From assembly GCA_963765585.1 (NCBI GenBank), contig CAVXXB010000011.1:1-64000 (forward strand): a DNA stretch of 64,000 nucleotides, written 5' to 3'. This document shows, piece after piece, positions 1 through 9,805 of this stretch; position 1 is the stretch's first letter; each line of letters begins with the position of its first letter. The notes under the pieces were generated by a model. It did not search any database and was not told where the DNA came from. It saw only the letters and a program-made list of their open reading frames with translations. The DNA comes from CAVXXB01 sp963765585 (GTDB taxonomy: Bacteria; Calditrichota; Calditrichia; JAJRVZ01). The translations under genes and the position numbers were made by a program.

Positions 1-146
1 GTGGTGTAATTTCCCCCGGACCCAATCGTATAAGATCCTGATAACTGTGCAAAGGCGTTTGTACCCATAAACAGTAAGGCTAATAGTAAAAATATATGTG
101 TCAGCCTCCTTAACGCGATATGGAACATGTTAAATAAAAAGTACAT
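1..146 (-). CDS. N-terminal end of an exported protein (partial, runs off the window)
   Basis: The reading frame starts at an ATG at 146, preceded at close spacing by an AGGGGGAA ribosome site like that of the next gene; an in-frame ATG at 128 is the alternative. The first 36 residues or so form a signal peptide: a short basic stretch (LRR), a leucine-rich core and an AFAQ cleavage site. The mature start (LSGSYTIGSGGNYTT) resembles the opening of large surface proteins of FCB bacteria that carry pectate-lyase-like or Ig-like repeats. Only about 48 codons are visible, so the family is unknown. It lies head to tail with the other exported proteins on this strand. Confidence 0.6.
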   Translation of the reverse strand, partial: MYFLFNMFHIALRRLTHIFLLLALLFMGTNAFAQLSGSYTIGSGGNYT

Positions 147-438
147 ATTTCCCCCTATACTCTGTTAAAATAAATTATTAATGTTTATATATGTTTAAAA
201 TATAATGTAAAAATGTATTATTGACAATATTTATTAACCGCACGATCATGCTGTTTTTTAATCATTCTATGAATTTGAGAAGAAATAACTACATAGATAT
301 GTTTTATAAACGCAGATGTCCGGGTTAAGAATTTCCTAAAGCCGAAAAAAATATATGGGTGCAAAAGGTAAGTCGTTAATATGGACTTTTCTTCTGTCAT
401 CCTGTCCGATAAAATAAATCACCTAGCAACAGATGATT

Positions 439-1536
439 CTATTTAATTATAAGCATTTTGCGCACCTGCACATTTGCCGGCGTTTCCAGTTTATAAAAAT
501 ACATGCCGCTGGCAGATCCACTGGCATCCCATTTTATTTTGTAAGTGCCGGCAGATTGTTGCTCATGAACCAGGGTTTTGATCTTTTGTCCCAGTACATT
601 ATAAATACTTAAATCTACAAAACTGATCGCCGGCAGCTGATAGCCGATAGCCGTATTTGGATTAAAGGGATTAGGATAGTTTTGATTGAGTACAAACTGG
701 GTAGGTTTCTCCCCGGCCGACCCGGTTTCAATGATATTCGCAACAGGACCTGAATAAATTATGACGCGTCCCATATCTTTACCTGCCGCATTGTTAAGTC
801 GGTCACCCACAAGCAGGAACGAATTATCAGATGCATTATAGGAGTCAAAATCAGCGTAATCCACATAATATGGAAGCAGTATATCTGGAATGGTATCCAA
901 TGTGGCGCCCCCATAATATATACTGGTTGACTCTTCATTGTTTACCAGGTCTCCTTCATTTGTAAGCAACTCGTCAAATCCATCATTATTCAAATCAGAT
1001 AAAAATAATACTTTTTTTCCCAGACGCATACCAGCCGAGGAACCGGTGAATGTGACATCCGGTTGATTATCCATTGAGTTGCCGCCATAAAAGAAATTTA
1101 TCCGGCCTTCATTGCTTGCGGATGTCAGACTGAAAAATCCATCACCAATTACTATATCATCAAATCCGTCATTGTTGATATCACCAGCCCCACCAATATT
1201 TGCGCTTGCATAAGAAGGGCCAGTGTAGTTGTTATAAATTACCAGATCCGCTGTATTGCTAATCGTGGTATCTCCAAAAAACACCATTACCGCACCGGCA
1301 TTTGGTCCGTTATAATCATTACCAGGAACACCGATCATAAAATCTGCAAATCCATCATTATTTAAATCACCTGCAGCACAGACTTTTTGTCCAAGATTAT
1401 CACCTGCTGTTTCTCCTTCAAAAATGATGTCAACACCATTCAATAAAACCTCTCCACCCAGATATAAAGCTGCTATTCCAGATATTCCGTCATCTGGTTT
1501 GCCAAATAAGATATCATCAAAGCCATCACTATTCAC
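439..1536 (-). CDS. FG-GAP/VCBS repeat surface protein, C-terminal part with T9SS sorting domain (frameshifted gene)
   Basis: This is the last third of the gene that begins near 3359. It holds about five integrin-alpha-like FG-GAP repeats with Ca-binding loops such as DINNDGFDD and DLNNDGFAD. The last 80 or so residues are a type IX secretion sorting domain: NQNYPNPFNPNTAI, a short beta-sandwich (VDLSIYNVLGQK) and a terminal basic tail ending in KMLIIK. The domain directs the protein across the outer membrane, where it is usually cleaved and anchored or released. In the middle part, skipping one base in the four-T run near 1551-1554 (minus-strand sense) restores continuity into the conserved IGDVNSDGFDD repeat, so an extra base rather than a true gene boundary is inferred. 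Confidence 0.75.
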   Translation of the reverse strand: MNSDGFDDILFGKPDDGISGIAALYLGGEVLLNGVDIIFEGETAGDNLGQKVCAAGDLNNDGFADFMIGVPGNDYNGPNAGAVMVFFGDTTISNTADLVIYNNYTGPSYASANIGGAGDINNDGFDDIVIGDGFFSLTSASNEGRINFFYGGNSMDNQPDVTFTGSSAGMRLGKKVLFLSDLNNDGFDELLTNEGDLVNNEESTSIYYGGATLDTIPDILLPYYVDYADFDSYNASDNSFLLVGDRLNNAAGKDMGRVIIYSGPVANIIETGSAGEKPTQFVLNQNYPNPFNPNTAIGYQLPAISFVDLSIYNVLGQKIKTLVHEQQSAGTYKIKWDASGSASGMYFYKLETPANVQVRKMLIIK

Positions 1537-1537
1537 A

Positions 1538-2125
1538 TCACCTATCGCTGAAAAGCTTATAGGTACTTACCTTCATATTTAACACATAATCCGCGAGCGT
1601 ATCCATAGGCACGCCTCCAAGGAATATGGAAACCTTGAATTGTTCTTCTATATATATATCAGAAAAGCCATCACCATTTATATCTCCTGCATCACCTACT
1701 TTTTTACCAAAAAAAGCATGATAACCATTATAAGCAGTAGTTGTGTTAAAAATAAGATCCGGAGTATTCTTAAAAGTTTCGCCACCATAATAAAGATAGG
1801 CCCGGCCGGCATAATGATAGGGTGCATCCCAGTGATTTGGCGCACCAACAATAAGATCAGGATAGCCGTCGTTATTTACATCGCCGGCATGTGCCACACT
1901 GGATCCAAAGCGTTCCATATCCGCCACACCGCTAAACACAGCATCGGCAGAGTCACTGACAGAAGTACCGCCATAAAACAGTGAGATACTTCCTGCATCA
2001 TCATGTTTATTTAAACTTGCAGCATTTCCGATATCGCCAATTAGAAAATCCGCATAACCATCTCCATCAAAATCACCGCCTCCGGCAACCGCATATCCAA
2101 AAACTGACCATGGTTCAGGCACCAT
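1538..2125 (-). CDS. FG-GAP/VCBS repeat surface protein, middle part (frameshifted gene)
   Basis: Middle third of the same gene. It has three FG-GAP repeats with Asp-rich calcium loops (DFDGDGYAD, DVNNDGYPD, DINGDGFSD). It has no ribosome site of its own, and its apparent ATG lies inside the junction with the upstream part. Removing one T at about 2117 joins the upstream sequence to EPWSVFGYAVAGGGDFDGDG, a normal repeat start. It is therefore read as an internal piece of one protein of about 970 residues rather than as a separate gene. Confidence 0.7.
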   Translation of the reverse strand: MVPEPWSVFGYAVAGGGDFDGDGYADFLIGDIGNAASLNKHDDAGSISLFYGGTSVSDSADAVFSGVADMERFGSSVAHAGDVNNDGYPDLIVGAPNHWDAPYHYAGRAYLYYGGETFKNTPDLIFNTTTAYNGYHAFFGKKVGDAGDINGDGFSDIYIEEQFKVSIFLGGVPMDTLADYVLNMKVSTYKLFSDR

Positions 2126-3359
2126 CTATAGAAATATCTTCGATTGAATCCATTTCTGCGCCGCCATAGAATACACGTGCCTGACCATGCTGGATCGACC
2201 ACAATGTGCTGGTGCCCAGGAGTATATCATCAAAACTATCCGAATTTATATCCCCTGCGTTTGCAGCGCTTAGGCCAATATTTGTTTCACCTGACCAATT
2301 AGGAATAACCACATCAGAAGCAGAGTCTAAAATCGAGTCCCCAAAACAAATAAAAGCTTTTGAGACGCCTATATTAGCTGTCATTAATATATCATCAAAA
2401 CCATCATTATTGACATCCCCGGCATCACCTACCAAAGGACCTGTACCAATACCTGCTCCCCTAAAGTCATCAAAGAGCATATCCGGTTCCGTATCCATTT
2501 TCTCGCCACCAAAATATAATTTACCACCCTCGTTGGTAGATATGATAATGTCGTCAAAGTAATCATTATTCATATCTCCGGCTGCCGTTGCTAAGCCAAA
2601 TCTTCTGGCACCAGCACCTGCGCCTGGTGGAATCACAGTTCCGGCAAAAATAATATCCGGGATATTATCCATATTTTCGCCACCATAATAGAGATAGACA
2701 TGCGCCGTATCCACACTCCCGATAGATGTATAAACATCCATCAGGATATCGTCATAACCGTCGTTGTTCACATCACCGGCATCTGATGAATAATTGGCAG
2801 TTCCGGGATGAATATCTAATTTTCGAAACAGAATATCCGCTTCAGTATTAAATGGATCCCCACCAAAATACAATGCATGTGTCGGGACCAATTCTCCGCT
2901 ATTTTCATCTAACCAGAAGCCATAAATTAAAATATCATCAAAACCATCGGCATTTACATCTCCCGCTTTCCAGGAACCTAATCCAAACATCATTTCTTCA
3001 TTACCATAAATCACAATATCTGCCGGTGTTTCAGATTCCCGTCGTTCAGCACCTCCTAAAAAAATATGTACAGAACCATAACCAGATCCTGATTCGTATT
3101 CTACACCAGCAAGAGTGGCCCAGTCATCATAGCCATCACCGTTTATATCACCAAGAACCGAAATTTTCTGTCCGACACGATCGGTATTCAGGCCACTTGC
3201 CGGTGCGCCTACATCTAAATTATAAAGAATATCCAGTTCAGTAACCTGAGCCAAAAGGAATGAAGAACTAATACAGATATAAAGAATAATAGATGCAGTA
3301 GATAATTTAAGTACAGATTTTCCATTTTCCCCCCTGTTTTCTGTTTTGGACCGTATCAA
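2115..3359 (-). CDS. FG-GAP/VCBS repeat surface protein, N-terminal part with signal peptide (frameshifted gene)
   Basis: This first part carries a signal peptide (LKLSTASIILYICISSSFLLAQ) and about six FG-GAP/VCBS repeats, each with a DxNxDGxDD calcium loop followed by a YFGG or YYGG strand. Such repeats fold into a seven-bladed propeller on the cell surface. The frame opens with TTG at 3359, but a strong GGGGGG ribosome site sits just upstream of an ATG at 3325. That ATG is one base out of frame, and one extra A in the AAAA run at 3318-3321 would give a normal start (MEKSVLKLS). The start is thus probably also affected by an indel. With the parts at 1538-2125 and 439-1536 it makes one T9SS cargo protein; ligand or function unknown. 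Confidence 0.75.
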   Translation of the reverse strand: MIRSKTENRGENGKSVLKLSTASIILYICISSSFLLAQVTELDILYNLDVGAPASGLNTDRVGQKISVLGDINGDGYDDWATLAGVEYESGSGYGSVHIFLGGAERRESETPADIVIYGNEEMMFGLGSWKAGDVNADGFDDILIYGFWLDENSGELVPTHALYFGGDPFNTEADILFRKLDIHPGTANYSSDAGDVNNDGYDDILMDVYTSIGSVDTAHVYLYYGGENMDNIPDIIFAGTVIPPGAGAGARRFGLATAAGDMNNDYFDDIIISTNEGGKLYFGGEKMDTEPDMLFDDFRGAGIGTGPLVGDAGDVNNDGFDDILMTANIGVSKAFICFGDSILDSASDVVIPNWSGETNIGLSAANAGDINSDSFDDILLGTSTLWSIQHGQARVFYGGAEMDSIEDISIDGA

Positions 3360-3738
3360 TATCTGTCAATTAAAAATTCAATACTTAAACATGGGGTTGT
3401 GTTCGGGGTACCATTGATTTTTAATGCAGAAACACCGGCTGGGCTGATTTCCTCAACCTAATTTTTACTCTGAATTTTATCATCCGCGAAAATCAGTATG
3501 ATCAGCGGAATCCTCGTATCCAGATATCTTACTATGATCTCTGGACTATATTTTTTTTGACAGGAATACAGGATAGACTGGTTTTTATTTTACCTTGTTC
3601 CCAAGTTGAACTTGGGAACACAAGTGGATTCCCTAACTCACTTTGGGAACCAGAATACATGCGGGTAAAACCGAGTTATTTTTGGTGAATATTCTGTTAT
3701 CCTGTCAATAAAAACAAATTATTTTATCGCAAATAAAT
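3360..3738. other. Intergenic spacer with a palindromic repeat
   Basis: No coding signal was seen. The spacer contains the perfect hairpin at 3597-3619 and a degenerate second copy of half of it at about 3643-3652 (TTTGGGAACC). A short stretch of repeated words resembling ACAGGAATACAGGAT lies near 3559-3575. It separates two minus-strand exported-protein genes and may hold the promoter of the FG-GAP gene's downstream neighbour only on the far side. Confidence 0.5.
3597..3619. repeat. Perfect intergenic palindrome (REP-like)
   Basis: Two 11-base arms, GTTCCCAAGTT and AACTTGGGAAC, are exactly complementary around a single central G. A degraded half-copy follows about 25 bases on. Similar sequences are common intergenic repeats in environmental bacteria. 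It could form a hairpin in either transcript, but there is no T-run to make it a classic terminator. Confidence 0.7.
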
Positions 3739-6243
3739 CTATTTGATCAGGATCATTTTCTTAATATCCTGATATTCACCGGCAATTATTTGATAATAAT
3801 ACACGCCACTGGCCATATTACCCGCATTCCACTCAACAGTATGGACACCCGCCGGCTGCTTTGTAGTAACCAGAGTCGCAATTTTTTGCCCCAGAACATT
3901 ATAGACACTCAGTACTACATCACTGACAGCCGGAAGCCGATAGCTGATAGCCGTTACCGGATTAAACGGATTGGGATAATTTTGATACAGCGCGAAATTT
4001 TCAGCGATATTTATTATTTCATTCGTAATACCTACCGCACCGGATATATTATAGCGGCCTATCGATGCGGCAGCCTTCTGACCGGCCATCGAGAACCGTC
4101 CCCCGGCATACAAATATGATGTATCCGCGGCCACAATATTGACGTACCTATCTGTACCGCTGCCTAGTGAATACCATTCCTCACCATTCCACTCAGCCAG
4201 ATAATTGACCGTTTTTTCTCCAGCGAATTCGAACCTGCCGCCAATAAATAATTTACCGTTTTGCTCAGTAAGTGAATTTATTCTACCATTATAGGATTTA
4301 GGATACATTTCATCGCCAACGTCAATCCATTCTACACCATCCCATTTTACCACCCTGTTTGCAGGCTGATCACCAAAACGCGGGAATTCCCCGGCGGCAT
4401 AAATAATCCCGTTATCTACAGATATTGATGTAATCACCTGCCTGGTAATATTACCTCCAAGTGCTCCGATGGCATGCCAGTTTTCACCATCCCACTTCAC
4501 AATGCTTTTAACGTTTACATAGCCTTCACCCTCCTGGTAAAAAGCTCTGCCAAAATAACCACCGATATATATAGTATCACTATCTACATAAACCGATGAC
4601 ACATAACTACCGGGATACCCATCCAGTCCACCGCCACCTTGCAAACTTCCATCACCACCTAGAGCATGCCATTCCACACCATCCCACCGGGCAATGCGTC
4701 TGGCCCATTTTTCACCGGCTGATGTAAAACGGCCACCGACATACATATCCTGTCCATGAAAAGCAATCGCCTCAACCTGACCATTCATTCCTTTTCCAAA
4801 ACTGCTCCATTTTTCACCATCCCATTTAGCAATATAAGCCGCGGGCACATCACCAGGCACGGTGAATTGACCTCCGACATAAACATTCCCACTATCTATA
4901 ACAATTGTGTTAACTTTGCCATTTAATCCCTGATCAAGTGCATGCCAGTTTTGACCATCCCATCGGGCAATATTATTGACGGTGTCTCCCCCCGCTTTAA
5001 TGAATTGCCCACCAACATAAACATCCTCTCCATCTATTGCTATTGCAAATACTTCCCCATCCACCGACTGATCTTGTATTTTGCCTACTCCGGACCAATT
5101 CTCTTCATTCCATTGAGCAAAATACTTTTCCTCTTTTCCATCGATCTCATAAAATGCCCCGCCGACATAAACTTGACTATTATAGGCAGCAATTACTTCA
5201 GCCCCATAATCAATTCCATCGCCGATAGCATGCCACTTCTGGCCATCCCATTTAGCAAGCCGGTTTGCTGCAACCGTATCTGCTTGCATAAAACTTCCCG
5301 CGATATAAAGATTTCCATTATTAATTGCAATATCAAATACCCGGGCATTCACACCCCCGCCGACGGAACTCCAATGTGCACCATCCCATTGCACTAAATA
5401 ATTAACTGTATCACCCCCGGCTTCCTTAAATTCTCCTCCTGCATATAGCAATCCATCATCATACTCAAGTGTATTTACGCGGCCACTCATCCCGCCATCC
5501 ATGTCATTCCATTTATTTCCATCCCAATAGGCAATATAATTGACTGTATCCTCGCCGGCTTCCTTAAAATTACCTCCGGCATAAACAGTATCATTATTTG
5601 CAGCAATTGCTTCAACAAAATCATAATTGAATACACCATTACCCAATGCACTCCAGTTTTCACCATCCCATTTGGCAATATTATTGACCGCAATTCCACC
5701 CGCCTCTGTAATTTGATACCCACCTGCGTACACATTTCCATTATCGAGTGCTATAGCATGGACATCTGCATCCATACCACTCCCCAAGGCATTCCATTTT
5801 TCACCATCCCACATTGCCATCCTGCTCGCCTCAATATCTCCGGCTTCTGTAAAATCACCACCCACATAAACATTGTCACCGTCAATCGCAATTGCATATA
5901 CGATTCCATCGTTCCAACCGCCGGCAACACCGTTTCCTAATGCATTCCATTTTTCGCCATCCCACATGGCAATACCATTATAATTAATTCCATTTATCAG
6001 ATTAAATTGTCCACCAATATATACATTCCCGTTCGGTGCAATTTCAATAGCCTTAACATATCCATCAAATCCGCTCAATTTAAAAACATCATCCCAGCGT
6101 GCATCATCCGGATTAGGATCTGTACCCTGCGAAAAACCACTGATAACGAACAAAAAAAGCAGAAGTAAAATAAATACGCACCAATTCATTACACCCCTTA
6201 TTTTTTTCATCATCAGACCAAAATTTATCTTATTCGTTATCAT
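3739..6243 (-). CDS. Large exported repeat protein (kelch/WD-like WDG repeats) with T9SS sorting domain
   Basis: 834 residues. The true start is probably the Met at residue 11 or 12, giving a signal peptide whose core is WCVFILLLLFLFVISGFSQG. The body is about 15 repeats of 45-50 residues, each with the pattern VYVGGxFxxAGxxxxNxIAxWDGxxWxALGxG, which predicts one or two beta-propellers. The final 85 residues are a T9SS sorting domain (ALYQNYPNPFNPVTAIS, VLGQKIATLV, ending KKMILIK). It is intact, unlike its two neighbours. Proteins of this design are secreted or cell-surface proteins of unknown ligand. The near-identical repeats make it prone to recombination and to misassembly. Confidence 0.8.
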   Translation of the reverse strand: MITNKINFGLMMKKIRGVMNWCVFILLLLFLFVISGFSQGTDPNPDDARWDDVFKLSGFDGYVKAIEIAPNGNVYIGGQFNLINGINYNGIAMWDGEKWNALGNGVAGGWNDGIVYAIAIDGDNVYVGGDFTEAGDIEASRMAMWDGEKWNALGSGMDADVHAIALDNGNVYAGGYQITEAGGIAVNNIAKWDGENWSALGNGVFNYDFVEAIAANNDTVYAGGNFKEAGEDTVNYIAYWDGNKWNDMDGGMSGRVNTLEYDDGLLYAGGEFKEAGGDTVNYLVQWDGAHWSSVGGGVNARVFDIAINNGNLYIAGSFMQADTVAANRLAKWDGQKWHAIGDGIDYGAEVIAAYNSQVYVGGAFYEIDGKEEKYFAQWNEENWSGVGKIQDQSVDGEVFAIAIDGEDVYVGGQFIKAGGDTVNNIARWDGQNWHALDQGLNGKVNTIVIDSGNVYVGGQFTVPGDVPAAYIAKWDGEKWSSFGKGMNGQVEAIAFHGQDMYVGGRFTSAGEKWARRIARWDGVEWHALGGDGSLQGGGGLDGYPGSYVSSVYVDSDTIYIGGYFGRAFYQEGEGYVNVKSIVKWDGENWHAIGALGGNITRQVITSISVDNGIIYAAGEFPRFGDQPANRVVKWDGVEWIDVGDEMYPKSYNGRINSLTEQNGKLFIGGRFEFAGEKTVNYLAEWNGEEWYSLGSGTDRYVNIVAADTSYLYAGGRFSMAGQKAAASIGRYNISGAVGITNEIINIAENFALYQNYPNPFNPVTAISYRLPAVSDVVLSVYNVLGQKIATLVTTKQPAGVHTVEWNAGNMASGVYYYQIIAGEYQDIKKMILIK

Positions 6244-6307
6244 TTTTTTCTCCTATAGATCCTGTTATCTTGTCTGAAAAAACAACTACGCTGGTAATAA
6301 TATGATA

Positions 6308-6812
6308 TTATCGGAGCAGTATCATCTTTTTCACATCATGAAATCCGCCGGCTGTAAAGAGGTAATAGTATACTCCACTTGGAAAGTCACTGGCATTCCA
6401 TTTGACATTATAGTTCCCGGCTGATTGCATTTCGTTCACCAATGTCGCCACTTTTTGGCCAAGTAGATTGTATACACTCAGATCAACCTCGCTGACAGCA
6501 GATAGCTCGATAGCTGATGGCCGTTACCGGATTAAACGGATTGGGATAATTTTGCCCCAGACTAAATTTATCCGGTATCTGGTCATTCTGCTGGCTAATG
6601 TCATTTGGTAAGGGTGTCGTAAATGAAAAAACATCCGGGCTGGCTACCGCACTGATTCCATCGGTCACACTAACTGTCCAATCATAGGATGTATTGTCTT
6701 CAAATCTGTTTTGTGAATTAAATATAAACGTGGTATCGGAAATATGTGTGATGGTTGTGTCAAAAGAAGCCCCTGATATATTTAAATCATAAAATAAACT
6801 ATCGCCCTCCAC
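6308..6812 (-). CDS. Exported beta-rich protein, C-terminal part with T9SS sorting domain (frameshifted gene)
   Basis: Continuation of the gene starting at 8617. The first frame (6483-6812) completes a fibronectin-III-like domain (SSDVEGDSLFYDL to SYDWTVSVTDG) and begins the sorting domain (GQNYPNPFNPVTAISYR). An extra base near 6506 then breaks the frame. In the third frame the sorting domain continues (LSAVSEVDLSVYNLLGQK, then YYLFTAGGFHDVKKMILLR) to a TAA at 6308-6310. That tail is the standard T9SS C-terminus, so the true end is 6308, not the premature stop at 6483. Confidence 0.7.
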
Positions 6813-8617
6813 GTCCGATGAGGCATGCCAGTAAACTCGATAGTTTCAATCACCTCTAAAACAATCTTATCTTCAGGAGAAATCAGGTTAAAGGTCGATG
6901 GTGGGGTATTTGGAGTCGCTTCTACTGCAACCAGTTTTACATCAGTTGCAGATTGCACCACCTCAAATGCCACTCCTTTACCAGTATCCAGACCATTAAT
7001 CGTATCAAATGATCCGCTGCCTGATGCAAATGTCATAATTTGAAATTCATCTCCCACATCTGGTAAGTAATCATTCAGCAAAATAATATCGAGGGTTCCT
7101 CCAAGACTGGCATTATTCGAAATTTTGACCTGATCATATTCAGTCCCTGGTAATTTCCCGCTGAGCTCAATTTGTAGCAATGAGGAACTTGCAGTCGGAT
7201 AATCTCCGACAAAACTTAATATGCCGATAGAATCGCCGGGGCTCACATCACCTTCATTTGAAAAGCCACCAATCATATTCATTGTACCATATGCTTTAAG
7301 AAGTGCGCCGGCATCATTTTCAAATTTTAATGCCATGTGACATTCACGGTCCGCAGATTTTATAAAGCTACCCGCATTTTTGAATGTGCTCCCTTCCTCA
7401 ATTCCCCGGTTATAAAATCCAATACTATCAATAAAAGTGCCATAGTTATTAAAATCCACTCCATCATAAAAATCCAGAATTCCATTCTTTGCGATTGTGG
7501 TACCATAATTATCAATCTGACAGGAGATATGATTATTACTACGGGATTCAAGGATAAAACTGGCGTCCTGTCCAATTGTTAAGACAGTGCCTCCCTGATA
7601 AACGCCTAAATTGGAAGAGGAAGATACGCCTCCGGTCCATACAAGTGATTTATTAATGAGTATATTATCAATACCGCCCAGATTACCACCTGCCAAATTG
7701 AGCGAATCAAGTTTAACCTCGCCACCTGTGTTAAATACTACGGTGCCATCCCGGGAAATTTCCGGGGCGATATTACCAAAATTTTCGAAAGACGAGTTGG
7801 AACTGAATGTAGTCTTGCCGTTCGAAAATACTATGTTACCTGAGATATTTAATACATTGTCGATTATGGCATTAGTACCATCAAATTTTACTTCACCAGA
7901 GCAAACCAGCGGTCCGTAAATATACGTCCAGCCACCACTAAAATATACTTTTGTATCTTCTGCGGCGATTAGGCTGTCATTATTGGTAAAAGTAAATCCG
8001 TGAAAATTTGCGGTACCCTTTTGTATCTCAAGGATACCGTTATTATTTACAATCACCCATAAAAAACTCACTGCAGATCCACTTTTTACGTAATGACCCT
8101 GATTTACAAATTTGCTTTCTGCGGTAGTGCCGCGTATGAGGTACTGTTCTTCAATATTATCATGGAATGTACCAAAATTATAAAATTTCCCTGATGACAC
8201 GATATAAACATTGCCTGAATCCCACTCAGCCGTACCATAATTGTAGATCTGTCTTGTCGACGATATAATTTGATCCGGGGATGCCCGCAAATATAGTTCC
8301 GCATCTTCGGCAATAATGATACTTCCGGTTCCATTCATTTGACCGGCGGTCCATGTCATTTCAGATAACACAGTCAGGCTGGTGGTACCCTGCAGGATTC
8401 CTGCCAATTTCAGATTTGCAATTGAATCTGATTCTGTCAGAGTTACAATTCCAGTGTCTATAACCGCGGTATCCATAAAACCTGGTATACCGTTTGGCGA
8501 CCAATTGGATGCAACTTCCCAATCTCCTTCACCGCCAAACCAGGTGTAGCTCGTTTGGGCATGGACACTGATTGTAAAAATAGAAATTAGCAGTAAATAA
8601 ATTTTTAAAGATTTCAT
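6782..8617 (-). CDS. Exported beta-helix-type protein, N-terminal part (frameshifted gene)
   Basis: ATG at 8617 follows a GGAGGGAG ribosome site. A signal peptide (LLLISIFTISVHAQ) is followed by TWFGGEGDWEVASNWSPNG and DTAVID, the opening typical of autotransporter-like and T9SS-exported beta-helix proteins. About 450 residues of short irregular repeats rich in G, N, S and T follow (for example FNNYGTF, INKSLVWTGG), consistent with a right-handed beta-helix. The last part enters a fibronectin-like domain. At about 6831 a single missing base breaks the frame; adding one T gives FTWHASSDVEGDS and joins the downstream part. It is probably an adhesin or matrix protein; no catalytic motif was recognised. 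Confidence 0.72.
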   Translation of the reverse strand: MKSLKIYLLLISIFTISVHAQTSYTWFGGEGDWEVASNWSPNGIPGFMDTAVIDTGIVTLTESDSIANLKLAGILQGTTSLTVLSEMTWTAGQMNGTGSIIIAEDAELYLRASPDQIISSTRQIYNYGTAEWDSGNVYIVSSGKFYNFGTFHDNIEEQYLIRGTTAESKFVNQGHYVKSGSAVSFLWVIVNNNGILEIQKGTANFHGFTFTNNDSLIAAEDTKVYFSGGWTYIYGPLVCSGEVKFDGTNAIIDNVLNISGNIVFSNGKTTFSSNSSFENFGNIAPEISRDGTVVFNTGGEVKLDSLNLAGGNLGGIDNILINKSLVWTGGVSSSSNLGVYQGGTVLTIGQDASFILESRSNNHISCQIDNYGTTIAKNGILDFYDGVDFNNYGTFIDSIGFYNRGIEEGSTFKNAGSFIKSADRECHMALKFENDAGALLKAYGTMNMIGGFSNEGDVSPGDSIGILSFVGDYPTASSSLLQIELSGKLPGTEYDQVKISNNASLGGTLDIILLNDYLPDVGDEFQIMTFASGSGSFDTINGLDTGKGVAFEVVQSATDVKLVAVEATPNTPPSTFNLISPEDKIVLEVIETIEFTGMPHRTWRAIVYFMI

Positions 8618-9169
8618 TTGACACTCCCTCCAGTCAACTAAAGTTAATATTGATAATAAATAAAACGTAATGCCGAAGCGGTAAATCCGGCCTCACGTTT
8701 CCCCCTGGTCGTATCAAAAAAATGTAGATTAGAAATATGTATATTTTCAGATAGTAAAAATATTCACATCTATTATTAAAATAGAGTTTTATTTAAATAA
8801 TTCAAATACACAATGATGTAGTTTTTAGATTTAAAAAGCTTAATTAAGGCGGGAGAACTACATAAACATGTAGTCCGGAAGATATAATGTCGATTTAATC
8901 TAATAGATACCGTGAAATAATCGGGTAATACTATACCGTTATAGGCAGCTAGTTTAAAAACCATATCAGATGAATTCTAAAGCACATTTATACCGGTGCT
9001 CCTCCGGAAATATCACAGAGGAGGCTGCAAAATTTGAAAAACACAAGATTGTGAATCAATCTGTTTTAGCCGTCACAGTAGTTAATTTTAAAAGGTCCTT
9101 ATCCATGGGATCCCGTTCCGGGACAGGATGACGTGTCGCACCTGGATCCTGTATCCTGCATCCTGGATC
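8618..9169. other. Intergenic region with a palindrome and 3' short-word repeats
   Basis: No gene was seen; a 62-codon minus-strand frame at 8776-8964 has no ribosome site or family resemblance. The left half should contain the promoter of the exported protein starting at 8617. It holds the ACTACAT/ATGTAGT palindrome at 8857-8874 and another ATGTAGTT at 8816-8823. The right end (about 9120-9170) is a run of ATCCTG-type words (TGGATCCTGTATCCTGCATC), a repeat family that recurs at 16.1-16.2 kb. Confidence 0.5.
8857..8874. promoter_or_regulatory. Candidate operator palindrome upstream of the exported protein gene
   Basis: Arms ACTACAT and ATGTAGT are perfectly complementary around AAAC. It lies about 240 bases upstream of the start at 8617. 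The same octamer (AACTACAT or ATGTAGTT) is also at 8816-8823, at 287-294 upstream of the first exported gene, and at 9866-9873 upstream of the response regulator. A LuxR/NarL-type regulator binds such inverted sites, and one is encoded next door, but the link is only inference. Confidence 0.3.
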
Positions 9170-9805
9170 TTATATCCACCCTTTTCGCAACGCTTTTGCG
9201 ACTGCTTCTGATTGTGAGTGGACATGTAGTTTTTTATATATGTTACGGATATAATAACGAACCGTATCCAGGCTGATAAAAAGCGATTCGGCAATGCTTT
9301 TATAACTACTCCCCTGTGAAAGATTATTAAGAACCTCGAGTTCCCGTTCGCTTAATGAAATATCCGGATCAGTATCTTCCTGAACATTCTTGCTAAAAAA
9401 GGAAACCACTCTACGTGCAATATGGGCGCTCATAGGCGAGCCCCCGTTATATGCCTCAACAATGGCTTCAATCAAACGAGCCGGTGGTGTTTTCTTAATC
9501 AGATATCCACAGGCGCCGGCACAGAGCGCATCAAATATATTATCATCATCTTCATAAACCGAGAGCATCAGGATAAGAAGATCAGGTAATTTCTGTCTGG
9601 CTTGTTTGATCCCTTCGATGCCCGACATCCCCGGCAATCCAATATCCATAAGAATCAGATCAGGATTGACCTGCGCGAGTTCTTCAAGCATATCTTCACA
9701 ATTGCCGTAATTGCGCACACATTTCAGTCCATCCGTGGCATTTATCAGCACAGTCAATCCTTCCCGGATTGCCTTATTATCTTCAACGATAATAATATTG
9801 ATCAA
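9170..9805 (-). CDS. NarL/LuxR-family two-component response regulator
   Basis: 211 residues. Residues 1-120 are a receiver domain with the acidic pair E8/D9, phospho-acceptor D54 (LILMD), a Ser at 82 and the conserved K104. Residues 145-211 are a LuxR-type helix-turn-helix (LSERELEVLNNLSQGSSYKS, then the recognition helix SLDTVRYYIRNIYKKL). When phosphorylated such proteins dimerise and bind inverted repeats at promoters. The partner is almost certainly the large sensor kinase encoded just upstream on the same strand (10280-13403). The two genes are separated by a 168-bp tandem repeat, so they may be co-transcribed through it or expressed separately. The octamer ATGTAGTT lies about 60 bases upstream of this start. 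Confidence 0.88.
   Translation of the reverse strand: MINIIIVEDNKAIREGLTVLINATDGLKCVRNYGNCEDMLEELAQVNPDLILMDIGLPGMSGIEGIKQARQKLPDLLILMLSVYEDDDNIFDALCAGACGYLIKKTPPARLIEAIVEAYNGGSPMSAHIARRVVSFFSKNVQEDTDPDISLSERELEVLNNLSQGSSYKSIAESLFISLDTVRYYIRNIYKKLHVHSQSEAVAKALRKGWI

Noticed and set aside
218..400. 60-codon minus-strand frame in the first spacer
   Set aside because: No ribosome site, no family resemblance, AT-rich composition typical of chance open frames.
3597..3619. Rho-independent terminator
   Set aside because: The hairpin is perfect but no T-run follows on either strand; it looks like a dispersed intergenic palindrome.
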